A stretch of DNA of 64,000 nucleotides, taken from the NCBI GenBank assembly GCA_039985655.1, contig JBDWSF010000007.1:1-64000 (forward strand), read 5' to 3'. This DNA comes from Postechiella sp039985655. GTDB taxonomy: Bacteria; Bacteroidota; Bacteroidia; Flavobacteriales; Flavobacteriaceae. The notes beneath the pieces are model-generated. The model saw only the letters and a list, made by a program, of their open reading frames with translations. It ran no database searches and had not been told where the DNA came from. Positions within the stretch are counted from its first letter, which is position 1. Each line of letters begins with the position of its first letter. The translations under genes and the position numbers were made by a program. This document shows, piece after piece, positions 28,956-38,675 of this stretch.

Positions 28956-31913
28956 ATGAAAACTAAATTTACATATCTAATAGCTTTGCTTTTTACTATT
29001 AATAACTTTGCGCAAAGCAATTGTGGAGAGCTAATAAATGATACATTTGATGGTTCTGGAGCTTTACCAACAGAATGGACAGAATATAATACTTCAGGTA
29101 GAGTTACCGTAAGTTCTGGGCGACTAAAGTTTGATCATAATACAACAAAACCATCTGCGTTTAGAACTTTTACACCTATTACTCAAAATTCATTATTTTC
29201 TTTTGATGTGTCTGCTTCGCGTAATTCGGTAAATTGTCAAATACACTTATTATCTTCTACAGGTAAACATTTATCCAGTATAGCTGTAGGTGTGCAAACA
29301 GCTTCTATAAAATATGCAACCTCTATTTCAAATGGTGTTCCTGGTGGTTTTACGGATGCAGTACCAACCACAGGATTAAAAACTAATACAACATATTCTG
29401 TGTCTTCTCAAGTTAATCTTGATTCAAAAACAGTTACTTTTTATGTTAATGATGTGCTGATGGCTGCTGATATTCCATTTTTGGAAGATGCTGAGGATAT
29501 TGCTAAAATAGATATTCAGCTAATTTATATGTGGAGTAATAGCGGTCAATTTTATTTTGATAATGTTTCAGTGTCTAGTGGTGATGCAAATCGATTTGAA
29601 TTAATTAGTAATGCAGTAGCTGCACAAGCATTGATCAACTCGGTATCTATAGGGCTTGAGTATGATCAGTATCCACAATCTAGCATTGATGCTTTTCAAG
29701 TTGAAATTGATAAAGCAAATTTGGTTGTAGATAATTGTGATGCTGATACAATAGAAATAGATACTACTTTAGCTGATCTTAAAATAGCACAAGAGGTTTT
29801 TCTAAATGCAAGGAACAGTGGTATTGTTTATTCTTTTGAAAATGCAAAAGGTATTATTGCTGATAATTTAGGTTCTGTAGTACGATGGGAAAATCAAGTT
29901 GATGGCTATGGTGATGCGGTACAAAACGACACAAATTTAGGAGCGGAAGAATCACAAGAAACGTATCCAGGTAAAACAACAGTACTTTTTAATAGAGATG
30001 GATCTTTTCTTGAAATGGAAGGTAGTAGTTCACACGTTTCAGATAATAATTATACCGTTTTTTATGTGGGGAAGGCAGAAAATATCGTAATAGATAAACC
30101 AGCAGGTTTATTGGGTAATTATGATATGAGTGCTGGGTTTTCTAATGTTAAAGGAATAAGGTTTGTAAGATTGCAAGATGGTAAAATAGGCTTTGATTAT
30201 GCAATACCCAATTATACACGTATTGTTTTAGGAACTAATGAAATACCAGAAGAAAACTATTTCTTTTTTGGATTTTCTATAGACGCATCTGGTAATTATA
30301 AATATTTTGACAGTACATCTCCTACAATTAATACAGGAACCATAACAAATACAATGGTTGCTAATGAAAATGAAGATCTTAAGTTTAATCTTTTTGAAGA
30401 AGTTGCTGGAGCAAATACATACAATCATACAGAGGTGGTAGAATTGGAAATGTATAATTTATCGCTAGATTCTTCAAAATTTCAAGATGAATATGATCGA
30501 TTATCAACAGAATACGCAGAACTTGTTAAGTCAGATTTTTCTATAGTTGAAGTTTTACCAGAAGATCGTACAGGTTTGCCTATAGACTCTAACATAACCA
30601 TAAACTTTACCCAAAATGTAGATAATAATTCAGAGTATCCAAAAATATTTGTTAATAAAAGTGATATCGAAGCAGCTGGAGAATGGAGTCTTTCGTCCCC
30701 TAATGCACTTACCTTTACACCAACTGAAAATTGGCCATACAATGCATTGGTTACGTTTGAAATGCAGGAAGGTTTAAAATCTACAGAAGGCATTTTTATT
30801 GGTTTATCGGCAAGAAATAGCTACAACTTTATTGTAGAGTCAGAAAAAGTATTTGAATATATAAATTATGAATTAGATGAACCAATTGCTACTGTAGATT
30901 TTCCTATCGTTGGGCATAAATTACCATTAAAAATTACAACTCCTGTTATTAATGCAAATACAACTGGAAAGTTTCCCGTTCATATATGGGTGCACGGTGG
31001 AGGTTGGTCTGGTGGCTCACAAGAAACATCAAATGCTTCATATTCACCACATGGAGATTATCTAGCAGAAAACCTTGGTATTGTTACCTTAGGTATAGCA
31101 TATAGGTGTTCTGGTTCTAGCGGAACCTTTTCTCTAGCAAGAGAAGATGTTCAAATAGCCTATGATTGGGCTGTTGAGCATGCTGAGGAATATAATTTAG
31201 ACATGACAAAAGTGTTTTTTAGTGGAGGATCTGCAGGGTCTCCTTTAGCTGCAATTGGCGCTCAAGAAAATAATGCTCTTGGTTTAATTGGGTTTAATGG
31301 AATTTATGATTTTGTAAACGACGCTGGAGATTTTGGTCAAGGGAATTGGTACAAACAAAATGTGCCTAATGAAACATTTAATTCTCCATTCTTTCAAGTA
31401 AATGAAAATCATCCAGCTACAATTATGATGCATGGAGATGCAGATACAACAATTTCACATACACAAAGTACATTATTTGCAGATAAAATTAATGAAAATG
31501 AAGGTGATGCAGAAGCAGTTATTTATCCAGGAGAGGTTCATGCCTTTTTTAATTTAGGGAGACCAGCTTATGAAGATGTTTTAATAGAAATGGTTGGCTT
31601 TATAAATAGACAACTTAATAAACAACAAAGTTTAAGTTTAAAAGATGTGAATAGAGTAGGTAATATAATATATCCAAACCCTGTAAAAAAAGGAGACACG
31701 CTTACTTTACAACTTGAGTCGAATTATAATCCTCATAAAATTAAGGTTCGTATTATTAATTACTTAGGGCAAGTAATATTAGAGGAGGGAGCATTCATAA
31801 ATCAAGGTTCAAATGAGATTAAAATAAACACTCAAAATCTAAATAATGGGGTTTATTTATTAAAAACAGAAGAAAATAATAAGTCTAAAATTTTAAAATT
31901 TGTGATTAAATAA
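28956..31913 (+). CDS. T9SS-exported multidomain carbohydrate esterase
   Basis: A 985-residue secreted protein. Domains in order: signal peptide (to about 20), a beta-sandwich module (about 22-210) plus helical segment (about 215-285), both shared with the next two proteins, a LamG/ConA-like domain (about 290-520), a Big_5-type Ig domain (about 525-625), an alpha/beta-hydrolase esterase (about 630-890) and a T9SS type A sorting domain (IIYPNPVKKG onward). The esterase shows HGGGWSGG (oxyanion), Ser759 in GGSAGS, Asp830 in HGDAD and His862 in GEVHAFF, a BD-FAE/acetyl-xylan-esterase-like pattern. It may remove acetyl or other acyl groups from the polysaccharide. It lies between a sulfatase and two GH128-like genes with short gaps. 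Confidence 0.82.
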   Translation: MKTKFTYLIALLFTINNFAQSNCGELINDTFDGSGALPTEWTEYNTSGRVTVSSGRLKFDHNTTKPSAFRTFTPITQNSLFSFDVSASRNSVNCQIHLLSSTGKHLSSIAVGVQTASIKYATSISNGVPGGFTDAVPTTGLKTNTTYSVSSQVNLDSKTVTFYVNDVLMAADIPFLEDAEDIAKIDIQLIYMWSNSGQFYFDNVSVSSGDANRFELISNAVAAQALINSVSIGLEYDQYPQSSIDAFQVEIDKANLVVDNCDADTIEIDTTLADLKIAQEVFLNARNSGIVYSFENAKGIIADNLGSVVRWENQVDGYGDAVQNDTNLGAEESQETYPGKTTVLFNRDGSFLEMEGSSSHVSDNNYTVFYVGKAENIVIDKPAGLLGNYDMSAGFSNVKGIRFVRLQDGKIGFDYAIPNYTRIVLGTNEIPEENYFFFGFSIDASGNYKYFDSTSPTINTGTITNTMVANENEDLKFNLFEEVAGANTYNHTEVVELEMYNLSLDSSKFQDEYDRLSTEYAELVKSDFSIVEVLPEDRTGLPIDSNITINFTQNVDNNSEYPKIFVNKSDIEAAGEWSLSSPNALTFTPTENWPYNALVTFEMQEGLKSTEGIFIGLSARNSYNFIVESEKVFEYINYELDEPIATVDFPIVGHKLPLKITTPVINANTTGKFPVHIWVHGGGWSGGSQETSNASYSPHGDYLAENLGIVTLGIAYRCSGSSGTFSLAREDVQIAYDWAVEHAEEYNLDMTKVFFSGGSAGSPLAAIGAQENNALGLIGFNGIYDFVNDAGDFGQGNWYKQNVPNETFNSPFFQVNENHPATIMMHGDADTTISHTQSTLFADKINENEGDAEAVIYPGEVHAFFNLGRPAYEDVLIEMVGFINRQLNKQQSLSLKDVNRVGNIIYPNPVKKGDTLTLQLESNYNPHKIKVRIINYLGQVILEEGAFINQGSNEIKINTQNLNNGVYLLKTEENNKSKILKFVIK

Positions 31914-31936
31914 TTGGTTTCTAAAAATAAAATAAA

Positions 31937-34117
31937 ATGAAAATAAAATTAATATATGTGTTTGTATTTTTTTTCGCTATTAAAAATATGGCGCAAACAA
32001 CTAATTGTGCAGCAATAGTAGATGAAAAATTTGATGTAAATGGCGCTTTACCAAATAATTGGACAGAATACAATACTTCTGGGAGGATTACTGTTGATGA
32101 AGGTAGGTTAAAGTTTAATCATAATGCAACAAGACCTAGTGCTTTTACTACGTTTAATGCTGTTACTAATAATGCTACGTTTTCTTTTGATGTTTCTGCC
32201 ACTCGTAGTTCTGTAAATTGTCAAATTAATTTAGTTTCTTCTACAGGAAAATATTTATCTAGTACAGCAGTAGGTGTTCAAACAGCTTCTATAAAGTATG
32301 CAACTTCAATTTCGTCAGGAGGAGTTCCTAGTGGTTTTACAAATGGAGTACCATCAGTAACTTTTAATACAAATACAGTTTATGCGGTATCTGCACAAGT
32401 TGATTTTGCCTCAAAAACAGTTAATTTTTATGCCAATGACGCATTAATGGCAGAGAATATTCCTTTTTTAGAGGATGCCGAAGATATTGCTAAAATTGAT
32501 ATTCAATTGATTTATATGTGGAGTAATACAGGTCAATTTTATTTTGATAATATTTCTTTGTTAAGCGGAGATGAAAATAGGTTGCAATTAACAAATGATA
32601 TAATTGACGCAGAAAAAATATTAGCTTCTGCATCTGTAGGCACAATCTATAATCAATATCCACAATCTGCTGTAGATGCTTTTCAATTAGCAATTGATAA
32701 TGCAAATACAATAATTTCAGATTGTGAATCATCAACAAATGTAATTGATACTTCCATTTCAGATCTTGAAGTAGCTCAGGCTGTGTTTGAAGCTTCTAGT
32801 GTTAATAATCCTGTTCTTAAAATGTATAGTGGGTATGATTTTACAGGAGAAGAGTATGAAGTGTTTCCTGGTTATTATAATGGTGGTCTTGGGGATTATG
32901 AAGATTGGGCTGTTTCATTTACTTTAGAAAAAGGGTATATGGCAACTTTTGCGCAAGATGTCAATGGCTTAGGAGTTAGCAAGATATACATTGCTCAAGA
33001 TGATGCTCTAGAAATTAACTTGCCTAATGATTTACAACATTCTATTTCATTTATACGTGTGAGCCCTTGGTATCCAGTAGGTAAAAAAGGAAGCTTAGGA
33101 GGAGATATAAAATGGAGTAGTGCAGATAATTATAATACGACGTGGCATTATAGTTGGGGTTTAGATGATCAGAAATCAGAAGGGGTACAATTTGTTCCAA
33201 TGTCTTGGAGTGGAGGTGAGGCAAGAACATCACTTGAAAAAATGGAAGAAGCTGGACAAAATATGTCATTCAATCACCTTCTGGCTTTTAACGAACCAGA
33301 TAATGGAGACCAATCTAATATGACAGTAGAAGAAGCTTTAGATGCTTATCCTAAACTATTAGCTTCTGGTTTAAGATTGGGAGCTCCTGGTGTTGAAAAT
33401 GTACAATATAGTACTTCAAATGATTCATTTAATGATGGTGCTTGGATTCAAGAATTTATGGACGGATGTATAGAACGCGGTTACCGGGTAGACTTTATTC
33501 CAGCACACGATTATGTACGTCGTTCAAAATCAGCTTTTTTAGAGCGTTTCAAAGGCCTTCATGATCGATATAACCTTCCGGTATGGGTAACAGAATACAA
33601 TTATGGAAATCCAAATTTCGGATCATCTCCGCTAACAGTAGAACAAGGTTATGATAATATTAAAGGCTTAACAGAAACTCTTGAAGCTGCTGATTTTATA
33701 GAGCGTTACAATTGGTATTATTTCTTTGGACCATCTACTGGTATAGGTGGTATTACTGATGGCGAACTTAATATCACTGGACAATTCTATCGAGATTTAG
33801 AGTCACAGAATCCATCATATATTCAAGAGGTATATGAGCAAGGAGCATTAAGTATAAATGATTTTGATGAAAAGCAGAACAAGATAAATCTTTATCCTAA
33901 CCCAGTAACAACTCCAATTCTTAATATTAATTACTTAGAATCATCCATATCAAATAATGCTGTTATTAAGATATTTAATACATATGGGCAAGAAATTATA
34001 ATTGAGACTGGTGCTCCTAAGCAAATAGATGTTTCAAATTTAAGCCAGGGCATTTATTTTGTTCAAATATTTTCTTCAGAAATAAATATCATAAAAAAAA
34101 TTATAATTGCCCAATAA
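31937..34117 (+). CDS. GH128-like secreted endo-glycanase with shared N-terminal module
   Basis: A 726-residue T9SS cargo. The signal peptide is followed by the same beta-sandwich and helical modules as the preceding esterase (about 20-290). Next is a short crystallin-like beta segment (VLKMYSGYDFTGEEYEVF, about 295-375), the catalytic TIM barrel (about 385-630) and a type A sorting domain (LYPNPVTTP onward). The barrel resembles GH128/Glyco_hydro_cc, with WHYSWG, VPMSW, LAFNEPDN (Glu453 as acid/base) and VTEYNYG (Glu553 as nucleophile). Characterised GH128 enzymes cut beta-1,3-glucan. Among sulfatases and beta-galactosidases the substrate here could differ. It starts 23 bp after the esterase gene. 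Confidence 0.75.
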   Translation: MKIKLIYVFVFFFAIKNMAQTTNCAAIVDEKFDVNGALPNNWTEYNTSGRITVDEGRLKFNHNATRPSAFTTFNAVTNNATFSFDVSATRSSVNCQINLVSSTGKYLSSTAVGVQTASIKYATSISSGGVPSGFTNGVPSVTFNTNTVYAVSAQVDFASKTVNFYANDALMAENIPFLEDAEDIAKIDIQLIYMWSNTGQFYFDNISLLSGDENRLQLTNDIIDAEKILASASVGTIYNQYPQSAVDAFQLAIDNANTIISDCESSTNVIDTSISDLEVAQAVFEASSVNNPVLKMYSGYDFTGEEYEVFPGYYNGGLGDYEDWAVSFTLEKGYMATFAQDVNGLGVSKIYIAQDDALEINLPNDLQHSISFIRVSPWYPVGKKGSLGGDIKWSSADNYNTTWHYSWGLDDQKSEGVQFVPMSWSGGEARTSLEKMEEAGQNMSFNHLLAFNEPDNGDQSNMTVEEALDAYPKLLASGLRLGAPGVENVQYSTSNDSFNDGAWIQEFMDGCIERGYRVDFIPAHDYVRRSKSAFLERFKGLHDRYNLPVWVTEYNYGNPNFGSSPLTVEQGYDNIKGLTETLEAADFIERYNWYYFFGPSTGIGGITDGELNITGQFYRDLESQNPSYIQEVYEQGALSINDFDEKQNKINLYPNPVTTPILNINYLESSISNNAVIKIFNTYGQEIIIETGAPKQIDVSNLSQGIYFVQIFSSEINIIKKIIIAQ

Positions 34118-34125
34118 CCTAAAAA

Positions 34126-36258
34126 ATGAAAAAAACACATGCAGTATTGCTCGTTTTTTTATTTACATTTTATAGTTTTTCACAAACCCAATGCGGTACA
34201 GTTGTAGATGAAAAATTTGATGTGGATGGTGCTTTACCAGAAAATTGGACAGAATATAATACTTCAGGAAGAGTTACTGTTGAAGATGGGAAATTAAAAT
34301 TTAATCACAACACGTCAAAACCTTCAGTATATCATACTTTTAGTCCAGTATCAAATAATGCAACATTTTCTTTTGATGTTTCTACTTCGCGTAATTCTGT
34401 AAATTGTCAGATACATTTAGTTTCATCTTCGGGTAAATATTTATCTAGTATTGCTGTAGGTGTGCAAACGGCTTCTATAAAATATGCAACTTCAATTAAT
34501 AATGCAGTTCCTGCAGGTTTTACAGATGCAACACCATTAGTAAGCTTAAATACAAATACGGTTTACTCTATATCTTCAAAAGTTAATTTTGATTCAAAAA
34601 AAGTTGACTTTTATGCTGATGGAGAATTAATGGCCGCTGATATTCCTTTTTTAGAAGCAGCAGAAGATATTGCTAAAATTGATATTCAATTGATTTATAT
34701 GTGGAGTAATACAGGTCAATTCTATTATGATAATGTATCATTATTAACAGGTTCAGAAAATCGTTTACAGCTAACAAGTAACGTAGTTTCTGCAGAAAAT
34801 TTACTCAATGCTGCTGTTGTTGGTACTAATTATAATCAATACCCACAATCTGCTGTAGATGCTTTTCAGTTGGCAATAGATAATGCAAATGGAGTTCTTA
34901 TTAATTGTGATTCGCAATCTAGTGTTATAGATACCTCTATTATAGAGCTGGAAATAGCTCAAGATATTTTTAATAATTCTAGGGTTAACGATCCAGTTCT
35001 GAAAATATATCCAGAATATAACTTTTCTGGTGAAGAACGTGAGATTTTTGCAGGTTATTATAATGGCTCTTTAGGAGAATCTGATGATTGGATTGTTTCA
35101 TTTACATTAGAGCAAGGTTATATGGTAACTTTTGCAGAAGATGTTAACGGTTTAGGGGCAAGTAAAGTGTATATAGCTGTGGGTAATGATTTGCAAATTA
35201 ACTTGCCTGTAGATTTACAAAAAAAGATATCATTTATTCGACTTGGACCTTGGTTTGATGTTCATAAGAAAGGAATGGCAGGTAAAGGTACAGATGTTAT
35301 CACAGAGTTTAAAAACTCTTGGCATTATAACTGGAGTACAAATGGTTCAGATGTAGGCGATGCTAAATTTGTTCCAAATCAATGGGCAGGTGGTACTATT
35401 ACAAAAGCTATAGAATTAGGTAATAGAATGGATATAGCACATTATATGGCTTTTAATGAACCGGACGGATCAGAACAAGCAAATATGACTGTAGATACAG
35501 CCATTGAAAAATATGAAGCAATGTTAGCTTCAGGTTTACGACTTGGCTCTCCAGCAAATAAAGATAACGCTAAAGGAGGTGTTTGGCGTGATGAATTCAT
35601 GACAAAAGCTGAAGCCAACGGTTTACGTGTAGATTATATGGTAGTGCATTATTATAAGAAAACCACACCACAAAATTTTTATAATTGGCTAAAGGCTATT
35701 TATGATAAATGGAAACGCCCTATTTGGATTAAAGAGTTTAATTATGGAGCAACTTGGACAGCTCAACCTGCTTCGAATATAGATGCCGGTAATGGATTAA
35801 TTTCTTATATGAATATGCTAGACGATGCACCTTTTGTAGAGCGTTATTCTGTATTTACATGGCAACCAGATAAACCAATTTACTCATTAATGTCTGTTCG
35901 TAATCCTGTTACTTTAAGCAGTTCTGGAGTCATGTACAAAGACCATGTGTCACCTATAGCATATACGCAAGAAATATACGAACAAGGTGAGCAACTATCT
36001 GTAAATGAAAACTCAATATCAACGCAAGTTTCAATTTACCCTACTTTAATAAGAGATGGCTTTTTTAATATGGTATTTTCAGATAAAATTAGAAAGAACG
36101 ATCTAGAAATAAATATTTACAATATTTCTGGACAATTGGTGAAAAAAGTTTCAAATGCAACTTCAAAGATTGACGTTGGTTTGGTTGCTAGTGGTTTTTA
36201 TCTTGTTAAAATAAAATCTGAATTGGGTGTTTTTACTAAAAAAATTATTATTCAATAA
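34126..36258 (+). CDS. GH128-like secreted endo-glycanase, paralogue
   Basis: A 710-residue paralogue of the preceding enzyme in the same order: signal peptide, shared beta-sandwich and helical modules, crystallin-like segment (YPEYNFSGEEREIFAG), barrel and T9SS sorting domain. The catalytic residues are Glu445 (MAFNEPDG) and Glu537 (IKEFNYG). The barrel has diverged more than the N-terminal module; for example, HYYKKTT replaces HDYVRRS. The gene begins 8 bp after its neighbour. It closes the unit and is followed by a terminator. Confidence 0.75.
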   Translation: MKKTHAVLLVFLFTFYSFSQTQCGTVVDEKFDVDGALPENWTEYNTSGRVTVEDGKLKFNHNTSKPSVYHTFSPVSNNATFSFDVSTSRNSVNCQIHLVSSSGKYLSSIAVGVQTASIKYATSINNAVPAGFTDATPLVSLNTNTVYSISSKVNFDSKKVDFYADGELMAADIPFLEAAEDIAKIDIQLIYMWSNTGQFYYDNVSLLTGSENRLQLTSNVVSAENLLNAAVVGTNYNQYPQSAVDAFQLAIDNANGVLINCDSQSSVIDTSIIELEIAQDIFNNSRVNDPVLKIYPEYNFSGEEREIFAGYYNGSLGESDDWIVSFTLEQGYMVTFAEDVNGLGASKVYIAVGNDLQINLPVDLQKKISFIRLGPWFDVHKKGMAGKGTDVITEFKNSWHYNWSTNGSDVGDAKFVPNQWAGGTITKAIELGNRMDIAHYMAFNEPDGSEQANMTVDTAIEKYEAMLASGLRLGSPANKDNAKGGVWRDEFMTKAEANGLRVDYMVVHYYKKTTPQNFYNWLKAIYDKWKRPIWIKEFNYGATWTAQPASNIDAGNGLISYMNMLDDAPFVERYSVFTWQPDKPIYSLMSVRNPVTLSSSGVMYKDHVSPIAYTQEIYEQGEQLSVNENSISTQVSIYPTLIRDGFFNMVFSDKIRKNDLEINIYNISGQLVKKVSNATSKIDVGLVASGFYLVKIKSELGVFTKKIIIQ

Positions 36259-36306
36259 AAGTTTTAGAAACGATATTTAATATAGTTCAATTAATTTATA
36301 ATTAGT

Positions 36307-36341
36307 AAAGCAGTATCCCTCTATAAGATACTGCTTTTTTT
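36307..36341 (+). terminator. Rho-independent terminator of the sulfatase-GH128 unit
   Basis: AAAGCAGTATC (36307-36317) pairs with GATACTGCTTT (36327-36337), followed by a T-run to 36,341. It lies 50 bp after the last GH128-like gene. Confidence 0.75.
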
Positions 36342-36360
36342 ATGCCAGATTGGGTTATAT

Positions 36361-36514
36361 CAATTCTGTATTGAAATGACCGCAATAAAACGTCCTTTTT
36401 CCCTTTCTTCATTAATATAAAAAGAAACCGTAACGAAGGTTATGCTTTATTTTTCTATTTCGTATAAAGAAAAAAATCATCATTTTATTTTACAGTAATT
36501 TCAATACAGAATTG
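36361..36514. repeat. Short inverted-repeat element (possible MITE)
   Basis: CAATTCTGTATTGAAAT (36361-36377) and its exact complement ATTTCAATACAGAATTG (36498-36514) enclose about 120 bp of AT-rich non-coding DNA. This is the layout of a miniature inverted-repeat element. No clear target duplication is visible and no second copy was seen in the window. It lies between the terminator and promoter site C. Confidence 0.4.
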
Positions 36515-36589
36515 GTGTTATTAGTTAAAATGAAGTAGGGGCAGTTTAAGTCTAATTTGATAATTAATAGGTGGAATATTGATTATTTA

Positions 36590-36645
36590 GTAACAAATTT
36601 ACCCCATAATTGAGAATTTTATATAGAAAGAAAATACTTTCTTTG
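36590..36645 (+). promoter_or_regulatory. PUL promoter site C (first four-paralogue gene)
   Basis: GTAACAAATTTACCCC (36590-36605) is followed directly by ATAATTGAGAA (36606-36616). TTTCTTTG (36638-36645), a one-mismatch -7 element, lies at the standard 32-bp spacing. The site overlaps a potential stem (ACCCCATA with TATGGGGT, 36601-36655), which may influence transcription. The start codon is about 117 bp downstream. Confidence 0.6.
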
Positions 36646-36761
36646 ACTATGGGGTTTTTAAACTTTACTTATAATAACTTAAGTTTAGTGGATGATTTAG
36701 AAGCATAATTAATAAGATAATAAACGAAATTTTAACCAATAATTTTAAATAACTAATCGAA

Positions 36762-38387
36762 ATGAAAAAATCTAAATTAAATTTTTTAGCATTATTAATA
36801 CTTGGTGTTATATTTGTTTCAAATGCGCAAAGTGCAAGATATGTGAATGACATGGATTACGTATTGGGAGATACTAAACAAGCATTTATTACTGGGGGAA
36901 TCACTACTACTGCTCAAGCAGACAACCTTTTAATAGGTTTTAAAAAAATGGGAGTAAATGGTATTCGTATCCCAATTTTTCCAAGAGATTCTAATGGTGT
37001 AGATGTTAATCCTAATAAACCTATGATGGATTACTTTTATACGCAAGCTGTAGCTCAAGGATTTCTGATTTTTGCTAACCCAGCCCAAGGAGGTGGTGGT
37101 GCAAGAATAGCAAATAATTCGCTTTCGCATGAAGGAGGTGTAAATGGCATCCAAGCTGCAACCGATGAGTTAATCGCCAGAGTTTTAGAGTTTTCTAATG
37201 AATATCCAGATTGTAAATGGATTAATCCATTTAATGAAGACGGAAGAGCTACTAATAGCACATGGAGTGTAGCTCAATACCACACTATATACGCTGCATT
37301 ATACAATAATGTTAATGGTGCAGAATTAGTAGGGCCGTGTACATGGGGGTTACCAGCAGCTATTGATATGTTACAAAACACAAATATAGCCGATTATATT
37401 ACAGTAGCTACATCACACAATTTAGGATTTAATCATAGCTCATGGTCAACTTTTATTAACTTAGCAAATGCAGAGAATTTACCTGTATGGGATTCTGAAG
37501 TAAATCATAGTGATAAGTTTGGAACTGGAACACGCTTAGAAAAAGCGATAGAAAATGAAGTAGATGGGTTGGTTTTGTATAATTCGTGGAATACAATTAG
37601 TCTTACTAACGGATCAATAAGTAGTGCAGCTGAAACAATGATGGATTTGTATTTGAAATTCCGTACAGATAAAACATACTATATAGATTGTCCTGCTCTT
37701 AATAAAAGACTAGCATCTACAGGAGGAAGTGAAGATGCTTATACAACGTCTACTAGTACTACTGGAGATGATGTAGAATGGGAATTTGTTGAAAAAGGAA
37801 ATGGTTATTTCCATATACAACGTGCAGCAGGAGGTTCTAAACCAAGAATAAGGACGGACTATACAGAAAATGCAGATATGCAATCTATAGGATCAAATGG
37901 TATTCAAACCTATTTTGATTTTACTGCAGGTTATTCAAATGGTACTTACCATTTAACACTTCCTGATATTTCTGTTTTAAATAGAAGAAGGTTGCAGGTT
38001 ACTAGTGGCGGTTTTGTGAAAATGGTAACTAGTTCTAGTTCGGGTAGTTGGGTGTCTTTTACTTTTAAGGAAGTAGGTAGTACACAATCAAAAAGTTCTA
38101 AATCAAAAGAAATTGAAATAGAATCAGAAACAACATCAAAGTTGAAGTTTCCAAGTATGATTAATTCATTAAACCCTAATTTTAAACCATTGATGTTATT
38201 AGAAAACAGGTCTGATTATACTTTGAATGTTTATAGTTTAGATGGAAAACGAGTATTCTCAACATCTAATATGGAAGAAGCATGGGTTCCATCTGGAAGG
38301 CAAAAAGGTGTTTTTGTTTTTCATGCTACTTATATGGATGACCAAAATGTAAAGTCTATGGAAAGAGGAAAGGTAGTTGTCCAATAA
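36762..38387 (+). CDS. Clan GH-A-like enzyme of unassigned family, ricin-type C-terminus (paralogue 1)
   Basis: A 541-residue secreted protein. After a signal peptide (SNAQ, about residue 23) comes a compact TIM-barrel-like domain of about 280 residues: NDMDYVLGDTKQAF, GVNGIRIPIF, ANPAQGGGGARIANN, NPFNEDGRATNSTWS with Glu159, and LPVWDSEVNHS with Glu246. The two Glu residues fit the acid/base and nucleophile at the ends of strands 4 and 7. I cannot assign a known GH family. A ricin/CBM13-like beta-trefoil follows (YYIDCPALNKRLAST and repeats, about 305-445). The C-terminus (LNVYSLDGKRVFSTS) is only distantly like a sorting domain. Next to three paralogues but in its own unit. Confidence 0.6.
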   Translation: MKKSKLNFLALLILGVIFVSNAQSARYVNDMDYVLGDTKQAFITGGITTTAQADNLLIGFKKMGVNGIRIPIFPRDSNGVDVNPNKPMMDYFYTQAVAQGFLIFANPAQGGGGARIANNSLSHEGGVNGIQAATDELIARVLEFSNEYPDCKWINPFNEDGRATNSTWSVAQYHTIYAALYNNVNGAELVGPCTWGLPAAIDMLQNTNIADYITVATSHNLGFNHSSWSTFINLANAENLPVWDSEVNHSDKFGTGTRLEKAIENEVDGLVLYNSWNTISLTNGSISSAAETMMDLYLKFRTDKTYYIDCPALNKRLASTGGSEDAYTTSTSTTGDDVEWEFVEKGNGYFHIQRAAGGSKPRIRTDYTENADMQSIGSNGIQTYFDFTAGYSNGTYHLTLPDISVLNRRRLQVTSGGFVKMVTSSSSGSWVSFTFKEVGSTQSKSSKSKEIEIESETTSKLKFPSMINSLNPNFKPLMLLENRSDYTLNVYSLDGKRVFSTSNMEEAWVPSGRQKGVFVFHATYMDDQNVKSMERGKVVVQ

Positions 38388-38478
38388 ACTTGTTATAAAG
38401 AACTCTTTTGTAAATAAAAATAATAGATTTATTGTTTAAAAGTGATTTAAATAAAAATACCTTTTATAATATTTAATC

Positions 38479-38521
38479 AATGCCTTTATGAGTTTTACTT
38501 TGTAAAGGCATTCGTTTTTTA
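38479..38521 (+). terminator. Rho-independent terminator
   Basis: AATGCCTTTA (38479-38488) pairs with TAAAGGCATT (38503-38512), followed by a T-run. It separates paralogue 1 from the next unit. Confidence 0.7.
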
Positions 38522-38564
38522 TAATAGAAAATATATTTTCAGACTCAAATACTGTGGAGCTTAC

Positions 38565-38620
38565 GCAACAAATTGAACCCTTTATAGAGAATTTTAAAAT
38601 AATTAAAAATGTTTATTTTG
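38565..38620 (+). promoter_or_regulatory. PUL promoter site F (paralogues 2-4)
   Basis: GCAACAAATTGAACCC (38565-38580) is followed by TTTATAGAGAA (38581-38591). TTATTTTG (38613-38620), a one-mismatch -7 element, lies at the same 32-bp spacing. The start codon is about 56 bp downstream. Confidence 0.6.
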
Positions 38621-38675
38621 TTTTTCAAACATTAGTTTATATAAAATACTTAGAAGCTATAATTTAAAATAATAT

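Noticed and set aside
31937..36258. Calling the two GH128-like proteins laminarinases
   Set aside because: The barrel motifs suggest GH128, but the locus context is sulfated galactan and the substrate cannot be read from the sequence.
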